In this document: positions 20,455 to 32,124 of the stretch, in pieces
How the letters are laid out: the number at the start of each line of letters is the position of its first letter
How positions within the stretch are numbered: position 1 is the first letter of the stretch
From: Ligula intestinalis
Taxonomy: Eukaryota; Platyhelminthes; Cestoda; Diphyllobothriidea; Diphyllobothriidae
Length of the DNA: 64,000 bases
Assembly (NCBI GenBank): GCA_036362985.1
Contig: JAYGXS010000002.1
Coordinates: forward strand, 93,960,250 to 94,024,249
Direction of reading: 5' to 3'
Notes under the pieces: model-generated
Database searches by the model: none
The model's input: only the letters and a program-made list of their open reading frames with translations
What the model was told of the DNA's origin: nothing
Program-made: the position numbers and the translations under genes

Positions 20455-20885
20455 ACGAAGATCTGATCAAAGAAACAAGAATTTTATTTTTCTGACGTTT
20501 CGGATTCTTTCGAGAACCCTTGATCATAGGTAAGTGTAGAAATGTGGGAGACATGCGCAGATTAGGGTGCTGCATGCACAGATTGCGCGGTATTTATAGT
20601 TTCACATGCGTACTGTAATTATCAGCTTCTGTAATCGCCGCTTGGGACCGTAATTGGCACAGTGATTACAGGAGTTGATACTTACCGTATGCATGCGAAT
20701 GGCCTCTACGAATTACAAATACCACGCAATATGTGCATGCATCATCCCAATCTGCGAACGTCTCGCACCATTTTACGCTTATCTATGACAGAATCCGAAG
20801 TGTCTGGAAAACAAAATTCTTGCTTCGGTGATCCCATCTTACTTTTCTGAATTGCTTCCTGGAACTTGCATATTCGCCTCTATCG
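20455..20885. mobile_element. PLE-D inverted unit (non-coding 3' ends)
   Basis: The left arm is on the minus strand (20455-20610), with a hammerhead-like motif at 20490-20530. The right arm is on the plus strand (about 20690-20885) and has a complete tail (CTTCCTGGAACTTGCATATTCG). Arms share AAATACC.CGCAAT.TGTGCATGCA and AATCTGCG.A.GTCTC. The left tail is cut just after CTTCTGAAT. The right arm has lost the first half of stem II. No coding sequence. Confidence 0.65.
20490..20530 (-). ncRNA. Hammerhead-like motif, PLE-D
   Basis: Minus strand: CTATGATCAAGG, stem II GGTTCTC-GAAA-GAATCC, GAAACGTCAG. The 5' box departs from CTGANGA, as in all PLE-D copies; GAAACGTC is intact. Confidence 0.4.
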
Positions 20886-20889
20886 GTAA

Positions 20890-22480
20890 TATTATTTTGT
20901 TAAGGGATAACAGTTTTAAAAAAATAAAAATAAACTGTTAACTGTAAAGCAAGTTTGATCATACAAAAAACAAGTGAATAAGTCAGCACAAGTAGAACTG
21001 CGTTTGACAATAATCCTTTTGAAAAATGCTTAGATAAATATGCTTCCATATTGAGCGAGAGACACTTTATTTGTTGGATGCGATTTAAACTTTTTCAGCA
21101 AAACATTCTTCATTCACTGTAAATAAAATCAAGCACAAAAACGACATTACACGGGAAGATCATCAAAATACATAATGACCGAACACTGCAAAAGCCAACA
21201 TCATGATGAATCGTCTTTGAGCAAGTTGCAAAATTTAAGCGAAATCGGACTTAGTTCAAAGTGATGCTAGCGTTGTGCGCCCATGACCTCATTGTTGTAA
21301 ATGTAATCAACGAACATTCTTCCTTGCAACTGATTATTTATCTGTACTACTTTAAATTATTGATTGATTGATTGATTACTCACTCGTAATCTCTACGTAG
21401 AGTACGCAAATATTTTCTAAAAATTTTATTTTACCTTCGTTCAGTGACTTCTATGAAATAGAAAGTTAAACTAGTTTACCTTTACAGAGAAAAGGTGATT
21501 CATTAAGCTTACAGTCGCATTTGCTATTTGTTATACTGTTCTCCGAGTACAAGATAAAACAACAGCCAATGAATTAGCATAGGGATATCATTAGTATCTC
21601 ATGCTGTGAATGCATCAGTGTGACAGATAGACATTAGACGATACTGTACTCCATTTTTATGTAAACTTCTTGGTACGCTTTTATACGAAATGTTTGAAAT
21701 TAACTTTTAAATGCAATTAAAGTGCTTCAAGAGAATTACCCGTGTCAAATTTAGCCTACAAACCGTAGTAAGGAGCAATTTTATTTGCTCGTACCAAACA
21801 TTCCGACGGATTCTGGAACGTAACCGCGCTAATTTTAGAGGTATAAAGTGCATTTTTTAGAATTGGATTCAGAAACCGAGAGGCATATGGCACCATAACG
21901 ATAATTCCCAGTCGATATATGCGTGAAATATTCTTAGTCTCTGTATGTACGGGATAATTCGCAGTCTTTTATTCTGCCCAGAAATGCTTGACAACGTTTT
22001 CATCTCTTTTATCCGCTTTCTATGACACCGGACAATGCGTAAGCGTAGCGCGTTAATGAATGTTTATTTTCGACGCCAAAAGACCTAATTTGTTCACTTT
22101 GTATAAAAAAACACACAAAGACCTTGGCTGCGCACAGGTCGCACACACCAGACATGCAACCTCTGAAGACAGGTAAGGTCACAGCGTGTCTGTGAATCAG
22201 ACACTTGGGTACCTGAACAGCTGTTGTTCACCACGCCTGATGTGCGACGTCTCAAGGTCACCTGATAACAGCCAAAACGGTGACCTGACTTTGCCTGTAA
22301 ACAAGGTTTCCAGCTGTGATTCTCTGCGAATACCCTCATGGCTGGGTTATTTGATGCAGGCGTAGAGACCAACCACTCACCAATAGCTATTTCACTCGAC
22401 AAAATTTCTTTTTAGTTGCACCTATTCTACCAATTTTGATACAACAATTCTCAGCGCAGAATTAAAAAGAGTAGTTCACG
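20890..22480. other. No supported gene
   Basis: AT-rich. A (TTGA)n run of four units at 21358-21375. A 102-codon minus frame at 22094-22402 shows no recognised domain. Confidence 0.4.
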
Positions 22481-22870
22481 GGCTTTCGATAAATTTGGAT
22501 TGGGCCATTACATTTATATGGGAATAAGGTGCAATTTAAACAAGCGGTCAATAATGTTCGTATGTTCGTGGAAATCGGGGTAAGAGGTCGATAAGAGAAG
22601 GATGGTTACGCGGGGAGGGTTCGGTGGAGCCAGTCTAGGAAAGGGGTAAGGGAGTAGAGGGGCGAGGAGAGAGACACAGGGAGAACAGACGAATACATGC
22701 AGTCAAGTGGCTGTGGGCGATGCCAGACTGCTAGCAACTGTAGAAGCGACCACTATCAGGCTGAAGAAGCCGGCGTTGTGTGCACAAAAGAACCTCCTAC
22801 AAACTCTACGTTTGGCATAACCCACAGCCACTTAGCTGCATGTACTCGTACGCGCTTGTAACAAAAAACG
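22470..22870. mobile_element. PLE-F inverted unit
   Basis: Minus-strand 3' end at 22470-22735 (ATAAATGTAATGGCCC tail on the minus strand, then polypyrimidine 3' UTR, then CACAGCCACTTGACTGCATG). A plus-strand piece of the same element follows at 22738-22870: GCGACCACTATCAGGCTGAAG matches 23550, and CCACAGCCACTTAGCTGCATG ends the frame. The plus piece encodes only the final residues of the GIY-YIG protein and is truncated in its tail. Confidence 0.65.
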
Positions 22871-23139
22871 AACGTTATTGTCTGCTTGTTTAACCGTTTA
22901 GTTCGCTGACAGAGGGAGGACAACATGCCTCAAGATTTTGTGGTGAAGGCGATCAACCGGTACGAGGAGGCTCGAGAACATCGAGGACCTGCTCTGAGAG
23001 AGCAGGGGCATCCTGACAGATTTATCACAAAGAATATGGTGGAGAGAAAAAAAAGCTCACCACATCCACCGGAGAAAGGAAGACACGATTTCTAAAAGTC
23101 CCCTTTCAAGGAGATGTAACAAATGAGGTCTTAAAATGA

Positions 23140-23870
23140 AGTCTTGACCAAGCCATTTCACGAACGTTCCCAGCAGCGAGAGTCTGACTTTTATTCTCAA
23201 CCAACCCGATCCTGCACGGGAAAGGTTAGGATAGGCTGCCAGCTCAGACCTCCTCCAGGTGCATCTACGTACTTACTTGCTCCTGTGGAGCAGGCTACAT
23301 CGGTCACACGAGTAGGAACTTGTCCAAAAGAATATGGGAGCACCTCACAGCATGGCTGAACAAAGGTTAAATCAGGGGAATAAAAGGTGCAATTCTATTG
23401 GTAAAGGAGACATATGGTCGATCACTGCAATTCTCGCTCACCTTGTTGATTCCGGACATCGGGTGGACCCCAACGAAGCTTTCCAAGTGATCTACAAGGT
23501 CCCTCCAAACTATCCAATGTCCCTGGGTCAGCGCCTGCTGGCAAAAGCCAAAGCGACCGCTATCAGGCTGTGGAAGCCGGCATTATGTGTGCAAAAGAAG
23601 CTCCTAAAAGGTCCACGTCTGGTATGGCTCACAGCCACTTAGGTGCATGTACGCATCCACGCTCTCTATGTCTCCCTCTCATAGACTAGCTCCACCAAAC
23701 CATCCCCGTGTAACCATCCTTCTCTTATCGACTCATTTTCCCGATTATCACGACTTGCATGTAATAAACGACGAAATTTATTGACCGCTTGAGGAACTTG
23801 TACCCTTTTCCCATAGAAATGTGATGGCCCGATGAGAATTTATCAAAAGCCTACGTATGCGCGCCAACTA
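23140..23870 (+). mobile_element. PLE-F GIY-YIG endonuclease fragment and 3' end
   Basis: A decayed GIY-YIG domain on the plus strand. At 23255-23345 it reads CIYVLTCSCGAGYIGHTSRN then LSKRIWEHLTAW; after a shift, 23420-23640 reads AILAHLVDSGHRVDPNEAFQ, VIYKVPPNYPM and ALCVQKK. The GAGYIGHT block holds the YIG signature of the nuclease, and CxCG is the zinc-binding-like insertion common in PLE versions. At least two frame changes and a stop break it. The 3' tail carries a motif at 23824-23855. The reverse transcriptase is absent. Confidence 0.75.
23824..23855 (+). ncRNA. Hammerhead-like motif with vestigial stem II, PLE-F
   Basis: CCGATGA, 9 bases, AAAAGCC. Better copies at 27372-27404 and 50985-51012 show CTGANGA, 9 bases, GAAA. 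There is no room for a normal stem II. Confidence 0.35.
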
Positions 23871-24052
23871 CTCTTCTGCATTCTGATGCAGTAAGCTGAC
23901 TGATCAAGCAAGATTTCCTAGGTAATCAATCAGGAATCTGTGTGCGGACTGACTACCAGGCGCACTTAATTATTGGGAGGTTTTAGCAGAGTTGAATGAT
24001 GCAGTTGATTCACGCATGAAAATCTTGGCGACCCAAGTAGTGGGAAACTCAC

Positions 24053-24130
24053 GGAGCTCAGTTGACTAGAGCGCTGGCTGCATTGAAGCCTTTCCCCTGC
24101 TGGCATGGGTTCGAATATCACCGAAGCCAC
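24053..24130 (+). repeat. tRNA-like SINE head (S2-like)
   Basis: GGAGCTCAGTTGACTAGAGC resembles an A-box region. GGCATGGGTTCGAATATCACC resembles the T-arm with TTCGAAT loop. The acceptor does not pair, so this is a tRNA-derived repeat. Confidence 0.5.
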
Positions 24131-24854
24131 CCAATTTTTCATAATTGGATCAAATGAATTTTGGAAAACTGAAAACCTCCCTACTACTTTAAGTTTAATC
24201 CCACCTTTCCCATCGCTTCAGTCGTCTGTAAAATGGTTTTGTTAAGCCTGTTGTAGGTCACAAGTGGCTCAAAGAATTGGTCAAGATACCAGGCGTGTCC
24301 ATTGTAGCTCACGGTGACCAAGCAAGTCTTTATCTCCTAAGATCTTTGGTTTCGAGGCACTGTTGACGTTAATTCGCTACCTCAAATTGTGTACGCTCCG
24401 CCCTCGAGTTCAAAAGTTTAGAAGTGGATGATGATGTAAGTTATTAATAAAAAAGCATGGAAGACTGCGACGAATCTCCTTCACTTGTCCCCGTCATTAA
24501 ATTCATGTACCTGTCGGGCAGAAGGACATGCAAAACGATCTCTTAAGTTGCAACCCGCATATTATTTGTTCAGTAGCTATCCTATCGCATAAAACGTCGA
24601 TGAAAATTATGAACAATGCTTTTTATTGGAACAAATTACGTAATTAATTTGATTGTGCTTATGGTGCAGTCTAATCTCAGGATATTTCCATCAGAGTAGC
24701 TTCTTCTCTATCACAGGCAAAAAGCGTACTATGTAGAAAATGGCAATTTAAGTCTTACAAGTTTTTTTTTTGATTTTCTATGTTCTTATGAACTCAAATG
24801 CTGGAAGGCCTGTGCCTGAAGGAAGGGATGCGCCTGAACTCTTTAAAAGGCACT

Positions 24855-25180
24855 CGCGGAAATAAAAAAATAATGTGGCGCACAAACCGAAGCCTACTTT
24901 ACGCACCCTAAGGACAGGGTTGATCATCTCGATAATAAAGAAACCATATACAAGTTCTCATGCGACGCTTGAGCTACCGTTCATTGTGGCCATTTAACCG
25001 AGGTGGCTCTGCATAGCCTTGATACAGGACACAGCTTCGCTTGGGAAAAAACACGCATCGTCGGAGATTACCCCTCCAAACCAGGCCGATAATTTATTGA
25101 GGCCACGCACTCCGATGGTTCATGCATCAACCGACATATTGAGCTGGATGGTATGTACAAACATCTCAAAGAAAGATGAA
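24855..25180 (+). mobile_element. PLE-E GIY-YIG fragment
   Basis: Plus-strand remnant of a PLE-E endonuclease. 24898-24975 reads THPKDRVDHLDNKETIYKF; 25000-25170 reads ALHSLDTGHSFAWEKTRIVG, FIEATHSDGSCINRHIEL and DGMYKHLKER. It matches 55499-55860 and 57865-58218. An in-frame stop precedes FIEA and the YCGQ signature is decayed to HCGH. No hammerhead-like tail was found after it. Confidence 0.7.
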
Positions 25181-25184
25181 AGAC

Positions 25185-25900
25185 ACGACAATTGATCATT
25201 ACGGACGAATCTGAACCGCAACTGCTAATAAGTGCCAACACCGGATGCCCATTAATTTTCCACCCCAAACTGACACAAATTACAGTTGCCCATTAGCAAT
25301 TGCGCTATTACGAATACTAATTCTGCCAACTATGGACTGATTTCTACTTCTCCTAAGGAATAGGTCCTTAAGATCAATAATGCTAGGGTAAACCTTATAA
25401 ACCTAACTTCCACGATAGACACAGGCACATTGCTCTGCCCGTCATATCATTTTTGTAGCCTTGATTTTCCCTTCACCCCCTCACTACAAGCGCTATTGAT
25501 TATTAATATGGATGAATGAAAACGTTCGCGTTCTAGGTGTTTGAATGGATGAGAACAAAGGGTTGTCGAGCACCGGATCAATTTTTCTATTATCGTGAGC
25601 TTCCATAATCTCACAAGATTCCACCATCTGAGATTAGAAACAGCAAAAAAGAAGGGGCTCATTATAATGGGGATGCACCAATCAACTGTCAGGGTCGTCA
25701 TGACGTAAGGGGTAAAAACGATGATAAAACGAAGGAAAGTAGAAAAAAGGGCAGTTATAGAGATATACGTTCATTAACTGTCAGTTCTGTCGAAGGTGTA
25801 CGCAACGAAAATGGGATTAATTTTCGAGGCCGGTTCTCCACCTCTTCGTCAGACTATGGGATGTGTACAGGAACAAATAACTTAATTAACCATGTCTAAC
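25185..25900. other. No supported gene
   Basis: Short frames only; probably includes the decayed tail of PLE-E. Confidence 0.35.
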
Positions 25901-25904
25901 AAAT

Positions 25905-27090
25905 TATTCTACAGTTAGCTGACGTCTGCGCCAATAAGTGTTACATATATTTCCCCATTCTGCCATGGTTGGCCGCGCGCATTGAACTTTAGCCTTGAGA
26001 TAATTATATCTGGCGTCCAAATCGATATGCCTGTTGGGGTACGCCTCATCTGACTGCATTGCTTCCGGAAATTCGCAGCTTTTTCTGGTTGGGCAAGTCC
26101 AACAATCACTCTAATCTCTCACGCGAATTTGTGACTGGTTTCCAGCGTGTGCATGGCCACCTGGGATAAGTATTCTCGTCTTCTGACCGCAAAGTAGTGT
26201 TCGTGTATGCAGGTTGAGGAGCATTTTCCAGTTTGGCCACAATAAACTGCATCGCATCTGGCACATGGGATCTTGTAGACAAGACCCTTTTCTTTCACGC
26301 TAGTTAACCCTGCCCTTATGGTGTTCAAGCTGTGATCGTAAGGGGTTTGCGGGCTGATGTGCCACTTGCATCTGATATTTTCTTAGTTGTCTTTCGACAA
26401 GCTCAAGCACATTTTTCGCGCATAGGGGAGTTCTTCAGGTCATTTTTGGATTCTCGGGTGGTTGTTTCATTTGAAATGCGCTTTTGTTTGGATACCTGTC
26501 GTGTCATGTACTGACACACTAAGTTTTTTGGATGTGCCTTTTTGGAGAATAGTTGGAAGTAGTATTTTATTTCTGCTTGATAACTTTTTTCATCCGAGGA
26601 GTGCGTTTTGGCTCAATTTAGGAGGCTGTAGAAAGCTTAGGTGGTCGTTCTCAAAATGTAGGATGATCTCTGAATATGTTTCTTTATGATAAACTGATGT
26701 ACGGAGTGACCCATTAGCATTTCGATGTAAAGGGACACCTAGAAATGGGATTTGTCCATCAATCTCCGTTCCTTATGAGAATTCAGTTCCGGGAAATGTA
26801 GAATTGACCTTCTTGTGGAGGAGGTCTAAATGATTCTTTTTTATGATGACAAATATGCTATATACATAGCAAAGCCAGAATATTGGTTAAATTGTGGAAA
26901 GAGCTACTGATTCCAACTTCTGCACTAGAGTTTCGACTAGGAAGCGGAATGTGGATGAACCCATGGGACCCCTTTAAGTTGTTGGTAGAAGTTGCAAAAA
27001 TAGATATTATGCAAAGCAAACAAAAATATAACATTTCATATACCCATTTTTGTAGAAAATTACATCTTTGCATTTTATACTATGGAAAGG
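25905..27090 (-). mobile_element. PLE-E reverse transcriptase and GIY-YIG remnant
   Basis: The minus strand holds, in PLE order, RT then endonuclease. At about 26960-27000 it reads FYQQLKGVPWVHP, where PLE RTs have a GVPMGSP motif. At 26835-26890 it reads YVYSIFVIIKKNHLDLLHKK, where the catalytic YVDD has become YVYS. At about 26700-26760 it reads IPFLGVPLHRNANGSLRTSV then YHKE, the end of the RT. At 26120-26300 it reads VYKIPCARCDAVYCGQTGK and HTLETSHKF, a well-kept GIY-YIG start; later parts are frame-shifted. Loss of two catalytic aspartates makes the RT inactive. The element's 3' end is unclear. Confidence 0.75.
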
Positions 27091-27371
27091 TAAATTCTCA
27101 GTTAAAAGGAAGGTTCTTATTCGGACATTTTGAAGACGCTAGAGCATTTGGATCCGGTAATGATTTTAATGACGTATACAACATAGTCTGCATTCATTGC
27201 AAATTTTATGAGTCCTTTATGGAATGTGCATAATAACATAGATAGTAGTTTGGGAACTCTAAACATGTCAGGTTCAAAATTATCCGGGAATTGGAAAGGT
27301 GTTGCCAAAGCAGTACATGAAAGAATGATTTAATTCATATTTTGGTGACTCAGAAATCTAGTTTGGCGAGT

Positions 27372-27404
27372 ATGCGTATACTTTCGACATATTCTCGTCA
27401 GGCC
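27372..27404 (-). ncRNA. Hammerhead-like motif with vestigial stem II, PLE-F
   Basis: Minus strand: GGCCTGACGA, GAATATGTC, GAAAGTATAC. Both core boxes intact; only a 2-bp stem II could form. A short PLE-F tail (CATATTAATGTAAGGCC) precedes it on the minus strand. Confidence 0.4.
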
Positions 27405-27559
27405 TTACATTAATATGGAAACTGGGTGCAAGCTCACATGTGTTCTTCTTTTCGAGCTTGAAGGAAGTTCGTTTGGTAACACATAGTTCAAAATAAAAAG
27501 GGCATAGGAAATCGATATGAAAAATCAATATTATTCAAGAAGTCATCTTTTACGAACGT

Positions 27560-27700
27560 AAAGGAGGCATATGGTTGATCACTGGAACAAAATTAATTTT
27601 TTTCCTGAGCTTTCGAGCTCTTACAAGAGCCCATCTTCAGAGGTGGAGAAACAGTAACAAATGTGGTAGCTACTTGGGGCGTGTGTACAAAGGTACTCTA
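27560..27700 (-). mobile_element. PLE-B-like 3' end fragment
   Basis: Non-coding tail on the minus strand resembling 8840-9000: the hammerhead motif, then upstream a TTTGTTACTGTTTCTCC block and a TTTGTACACACGC block. No GIY-YIG sequence nearby. Confidence 0.6.
27601..27645 (-). ncRNA. Intact hammerhead-like core, PLE-B-like
   Basis: Minus strand: CTGAAGA, TG, stem II GGGCTC-TTGTAA-GAGCTC, GAAAGCTC, AGG. All core residues kept; stem II sequence differs from 8912-8955 but still pairs at 5 of 6 positions. Confidence 0.7.
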
Positions 27701-27864
27701 TGAGGAAACGTTCTAAACCTTTGAACTGTTTGGATTTTACCTGGAAAACCTGATATTATATCCAAACAGTGTTCCAGAAATCCCTTTCCTAGAGTCCTAC
27801 ATGTTCCTTCAGGAAAACTTCACCCAAGTAAAGGAAAATAATTGTAACTTTGGGAGCTTTAGCA

Positions 27865-28270
27865 GATTTGAATAATTCAATTGACTCATTTGTGACATAT
27901 GCGTGGTCTTGGTGGGATTCAAACCCACATCAGCAGGAAAGGCTTTTTATGCAGCCAACATTCTACCAGATGAGCTACGAATACACGCCGAAAGCCTTGA
28001 ATTTAATCATATTTTGGTTGATTTACCTGCATTACCTACCGCACGTATGGTGTGCCCCGATACGGATACAGTAAGACAACTGTCCAGGAAGGATTTCCCA
28101 AGCAATCATCTAGAAACCAGCAGAATGACTACTAGGCATACCCTCATTGTAATAAGAAGGGTTTGACAGATTTGAATAATTCAATTGACCTAACTGTCAG
28201 AAATTCGTGGCCTTGATGCGATTCGAACCCCACCCAAGCCACAAATGTTTCACAGTTAAGTCAACTGAAA
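27865..28270 (-). repeat. Two tRNA-like SINE copies, S2
   Basis: Two minus-strand copies share the flank TTTGAATAATTCAATTGAC (27869 and 28170). In the first, 27902-27988 has an A-box TAGCTCATCTGGTAGAATG and a perfect T-stem GTGGG-TTTGAAT-CCCAC. The second keeps only the T-arm end (28210-28240). The internal AAAAAGCCTTTCC insert rules out a working tRNA. Confidence 0.55.
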
Positions 28271-28274
28271 ATAG

Positions 28275-28920
28275 TCGTAGTATATTATCGACCAGGAGAA
28301 AGTTTTCCTATCGAAAACAACCTTCTTTAGGCGAAAGGAGTAACCCGAGCTGATGAATGAAAGCCTTCAATCATGTTTATATTCTGCCCTGTGGCTTCTA
28401 CCGACTTCAACGAACAACGCATTTTCTGACTTTAATTTCTGAAAAACAAACTTTTTGCCACAATCTGAAGAAAATTATTACTTGGATTCGTGGAATCGAT
28501 GTGCGTATGTGCAGTATAGTGCGACCCTCCCCCCGCATCACCCTGCATTTTTATTCAAGGTGTACCATCTAAATGTCAACGATTTACAAACAAGGCGTTA
28601 GTTGCAGACTTCTCTTCGCATTCAGTTAAATGCCAAGGGGTATGGCCACAAACACAGCACCTGAGACAACATGGGTATTTGTCAAGATGAAACACGCAAC
28701 AAACTTCAACGATCTAGAAGTTCTACTTCGAAAGTCAAACACTTAGCCGCAGCAAAATAAGCCGTCCCCTGATGTTTTCTGATAGAAAAGAGGTATACCA
28801 GTTATATATCTTCGGACATGGATGCTATGGTGGCTACCGTTTGCTAGCTAAAAGCAAGATTAGTCGAGGGAAGCCAGCGGATGTGTACACTAGGTGAGCT
28901 GACGATAGTTCGACCGTCGC
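28275..28920. other. No supported gene
   Basis: A 71-codon frame at 28357-28572 has no recognisable domain. No repeat partner seen. Confidence 0.4.
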
Positions 28921-28925
28921 TCTCG

Positions 28926-29510
28926 ACGATGTCCACCACGAGCTTCTGAAGGCAGACGTGGGGACTACGGCTGGACTACAGTAAAAGTGGACTCACTGGA
29001 TCTACCCCACTCTCTGACAACTGCCACACCTGAACCCGGTGTCAGGACAAAACTCGAGACGACCGGAGATAGGGGAGGATGCAGGCGGTGTGCGCGAAAC
29101 GCCCTCCAACACACGCCACAACAGCACCACCTCGCTAGGTAGGCTCCCGCGTGCGCTGGAGCGTCATAAAGGTCACATAAAGAAGGAGCCATTGCAGTCT
29201 GACTCTCAGCCCGCACTAAGTCACACCCCTCAACAAAACACACTGGGCTGACTCACTGCGGTGTCCAAGTTATCCCGTCAGTTGGCAACCCTCCAAGCTA
29301 GGGCTTTAAGCGCATCGTGATAGTTTTAAGCGCAACTCACTGTTTTTATTGAGAAAAGAAATGCGCTGAGGGTCGACCTCACTCTCTGCCCACTGCCAGC
29401 AACAGGCCACCGCCTAGCTGATCGCTCGCCTGAGTTAGGATCAGTGCAGTGCTAAAAAGGGAAACAAGTCAGAGGTGAGTATTGTAGAATAGGTTTTGCA
29501 AGGGAAGAGG
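28926..29510 (+). repeat. Interspersed repeat R1, copy 2
   Basis: Full-length partner of 18835-19385 with the same order of blocks (CGATGTCCACCACGAGC to GTGCAGTGCTAAAA). A GA-rich patch again follows at 29505-29570, as in copy 1, so a purine-rich tail may belong to R1. Confidence 0.65.
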
Positions 29511-29989
29511 GGGGAGGGAGGAAAAGGAAGAAAAAACGAGAACGAACGTTAAGAAGGAGAAAGCAGCTTACCTTTCAGCGGTGTAACAAACAGACGCACG
29601 CATGAAAGGCATGTTTGCAAAGAGCGTTCAGCGGACCTTGGCTCGCTCACAGCTAAGTACTTCAGGGAAAGCTAGATAGCATTAATAAATCATAAAAATA
29701 CTAAGTTATCCTTAGACAAATGGTACTTTCAGTGCACACAGGTCAAAGTGTTTGCATAGGCATACGGAGGTGGGTGCAAAAAATATCCAATATGGTCAAC
29801 TAGGAATTTTACTGCATTCGGCAATGGCGTGGAGTTTCAAAATTCCGAAATGTGCAAGCAAGGCCCATTTCGGTCAGTAAAATATTTGTCGGTAGCACCT
29901 TACCGAGTTTCGAAATTGCGAGAAGTGCCAAAATTGCAGTAGCTGCCAGAAGGGGCTGTTTTAGTCTCACAAATCTTCGTCAGTTGCGT

Positions 29990-30470
29990 CTCATAATACA
30001 CAAAAAAGTTGCTATTTCTACCATTGGTTTGGAAAGGTTGCATCAGTATTTTACTCGTTTGAGCTTTCGAACTTTTACTGGCGTCCATCGTCAGAGATGA
30101 AACCGTCAACGAAAAACAAACAATAGTTATATGACAGCAGGGGCCAATCAACCCTTATAGGGGGGAGGGGGAGAGAAGGGGCCAATCAGCCACCAGTGCA
30201 ATCAGTTAGGACGTGTATGCCAGCGCCAGATCGATTAATCGATTGACCGAGTTCTCATCCGAAGCCCAGGCTTCAATATTTTCTTGGCGTGTCTTGTTGC
30301 CGGCGTGAGCGATTACCCTCGCAGCTGCGAAATTAAAATCGTGAACGGTCTCGTAGGTGTGGGCAGCTCTTGCGATAATGCGTCATTCCGTCGTACAGCC
30401 AGCTTATGTTCGTGCATACGCGAGCCAAGCATGCGTCCAGTCTGTCCTGTGTACTTTTGGAAGTGTTTAG
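29990..30470 (-). mobile_element. PLE-B 3' end with GIY-YIG fragment
   Basis: Minus strand. From 30450 down to 30215 it encodes AAHTYETVHDFNFAAARVIA, KTRQENIEAWASDEN and SVNRLIDLAL, the C-terminal half of the endonuclease, with the upstream part frame-shifted. The hammerhead motif is at 30058-30100. 5'-truncated. Confidence 0.7.
30058..30100 (-). ncRNA. Hammerhead-like core, PLE-B
   Basis: Minus strand: CATCT, CTGACGA, GGACGCCAGTAAAAGTTC, GAAAGCTC. Core intact; stem II eroded (ACGCC against AAAGT). Confidence 0.5.
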
Positions 30471-30479
30471 ACAACTACA

Positions 30480-31305
30480 GCGTTACAGCGGGAATCTCTC
30501 ACTTTCGTAAATATACAGGCATGGGTGACTGCTAGAGATCAGTTCCAATAAGAGTCACGGAAGTCTGCGCCAGCAGACATTCTTTCTAATCCCAAGGACA
30601 TACACAGGCACCTACTGAGGTCTAGCTGGGAGGTACCCACTTTCGCTGTAAATAAAATTCCTACCAGTAAACATTTTCACGAGTCGTACTCCGTGGAAGC
30701 TGTCTAATAAATGTTGTTGCTTGGAAATTATAGAGCTCAGTATGTAGACTCCCTTCATGCTGCTCAACTATCCATGTAAACTGTTCGTTTTAAATTTTAC
30801 ATCGGAGGACTAGTCTTAAATTGCCTCAAATAAGTCTGTACGAAGTTGTGGAGGGAGAGTTAGCGGTGGCAGACACAGCAAGGGTTCTTAAATCAGGAGC
30901 AAGGGTAGGCGGCTAGAGTGAAACCTCGGTAAACGAGTTAAATCCATTAACACACCGAGCTTGTCACGTGGAACACTCGTCTTGCGAAACGTAGCTAATC
31001 AGACTGCCTCCGTTCACTGATTGGATACAGGCGACCGAGAACCCACGCCCTGGGAGAAAGACTCAACGGCGGACACAGGCACACACACACGCACTGCCTG
31101 CTCGTTACTTGAGAGGGAACTCGTAAATAGAAACAGCTTTTCTGACAGTGAATCGCTCGTTATGCGAAATGCCCGTAGATGGAGCAGCTCGTCACATTGG
31201 GCTCCACTGTACATGAATATGTGGGCACTACTGATCTGAAAGTGGAAAAATTAAGTTCCGCTTTCGCTCTGAAGCTCTCCTTAGAGCCCGCGTAGGCAGT
31301 CACAT
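30480..31305. other. No supported gene
   Basis: Short frames; a short CA run at 31078-31091. No domain. Confidence 0.4.
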
Positions 31306-31309
31306 AGCG

Positions 31310-31490
31310 ACTTGTAGGATAGGATGGAATGGATCTGACAAAGCAAAGTTAGGCCGGAATTGTCATTTCTGGCTTGTTAGCCGTCATCAGCCGGTCATAC
31401 CCAATCTCGAGGGCCGGCACACCGAAAATTCGAATCCAGGACTTTTGTTCATTGAGTTTACCACTCTATCATTGCACCACGGGCTCGCTG
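31310..31490 (-). repeat. SINE S1, tRNA-like head and body
   Basis: Minus strand: head GTGGTGCAATGATAGAGTGG (A-box) and CCTGGATTCGAATTTTCGG (B-box), then the body ATTGGGTATGACCGGCTGAT and an end CTTTGCTTTGTCAGATCC. It has the same head-body order as 10690-10800. Confidence 0.65.
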
Positions 31491-31499
31491 CTTTGTCAG

Positions 31500-31640
31500 T
31501 TCAGATCAGGATTATGATCAACAGGGTTCCGACCCTCGAGCTTGGGTATGACTGGCTGACGACGGCTAACAAGCCAGAAATGGCCATCCCGGTTCTTCTT
31601 TTGCTTTGTCGGATCATTCCATCGCTGTTTATGAATAGGA
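31500..31640 (+). repeat. SINE S1, body copy
   Basis: Plus strand: GGGTTCCGACCCTCGAGCTT, GGGTATGACTGGCTGACGAC, GCCAGAAATGGCCATCCCGG, CTTTGCTTTGTCGGATC. Stands head to head with the copy at 31310-31490; the CTTTGTC end motif marks its 3' end. Confidence 0.65.
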
Positions 31641-32124
31641 GTTTGATGATGGAGAATAACTAAACCAACAAACCAAGGTAAACTAGAATGGTAATTTTTT
31701 TAATCAGCCCTTCAGGCAGCAACGCCGGCGTCATCACCAGAAGTTGGATGTCATCAGCCGTGTCAGGAATTTGAGTTGTTAACCCGTTTACAGAGTAGGT
31801 TCGCGGCTTCAACCAATCAACTTAGACAGATATATCGGTTGGCGTCACAGCCCCGCAAGCCGGGATTAAAATACGCGTGTAAGCAGTGTTTGACACGTGA
31901 CATAGGTATGTGACGGCGCTGTTGACCGTGAGAATGGGCAGATCCAAAGTAATTCAATCTTATCAAAGGGTCCAGGAATGGTACGCACTGTTTATCTAGA
32001 GTCACCGTTTGCAGGGGCTGAGGGAAACTAGGGTCATCTCAAGAGGGGATGGAACCTGAAATTATGTTGAAGTTCTAGTGTCTCATTCGTGGGCCAAATC
32101 AAATTTTATTATCAAATTACACAT

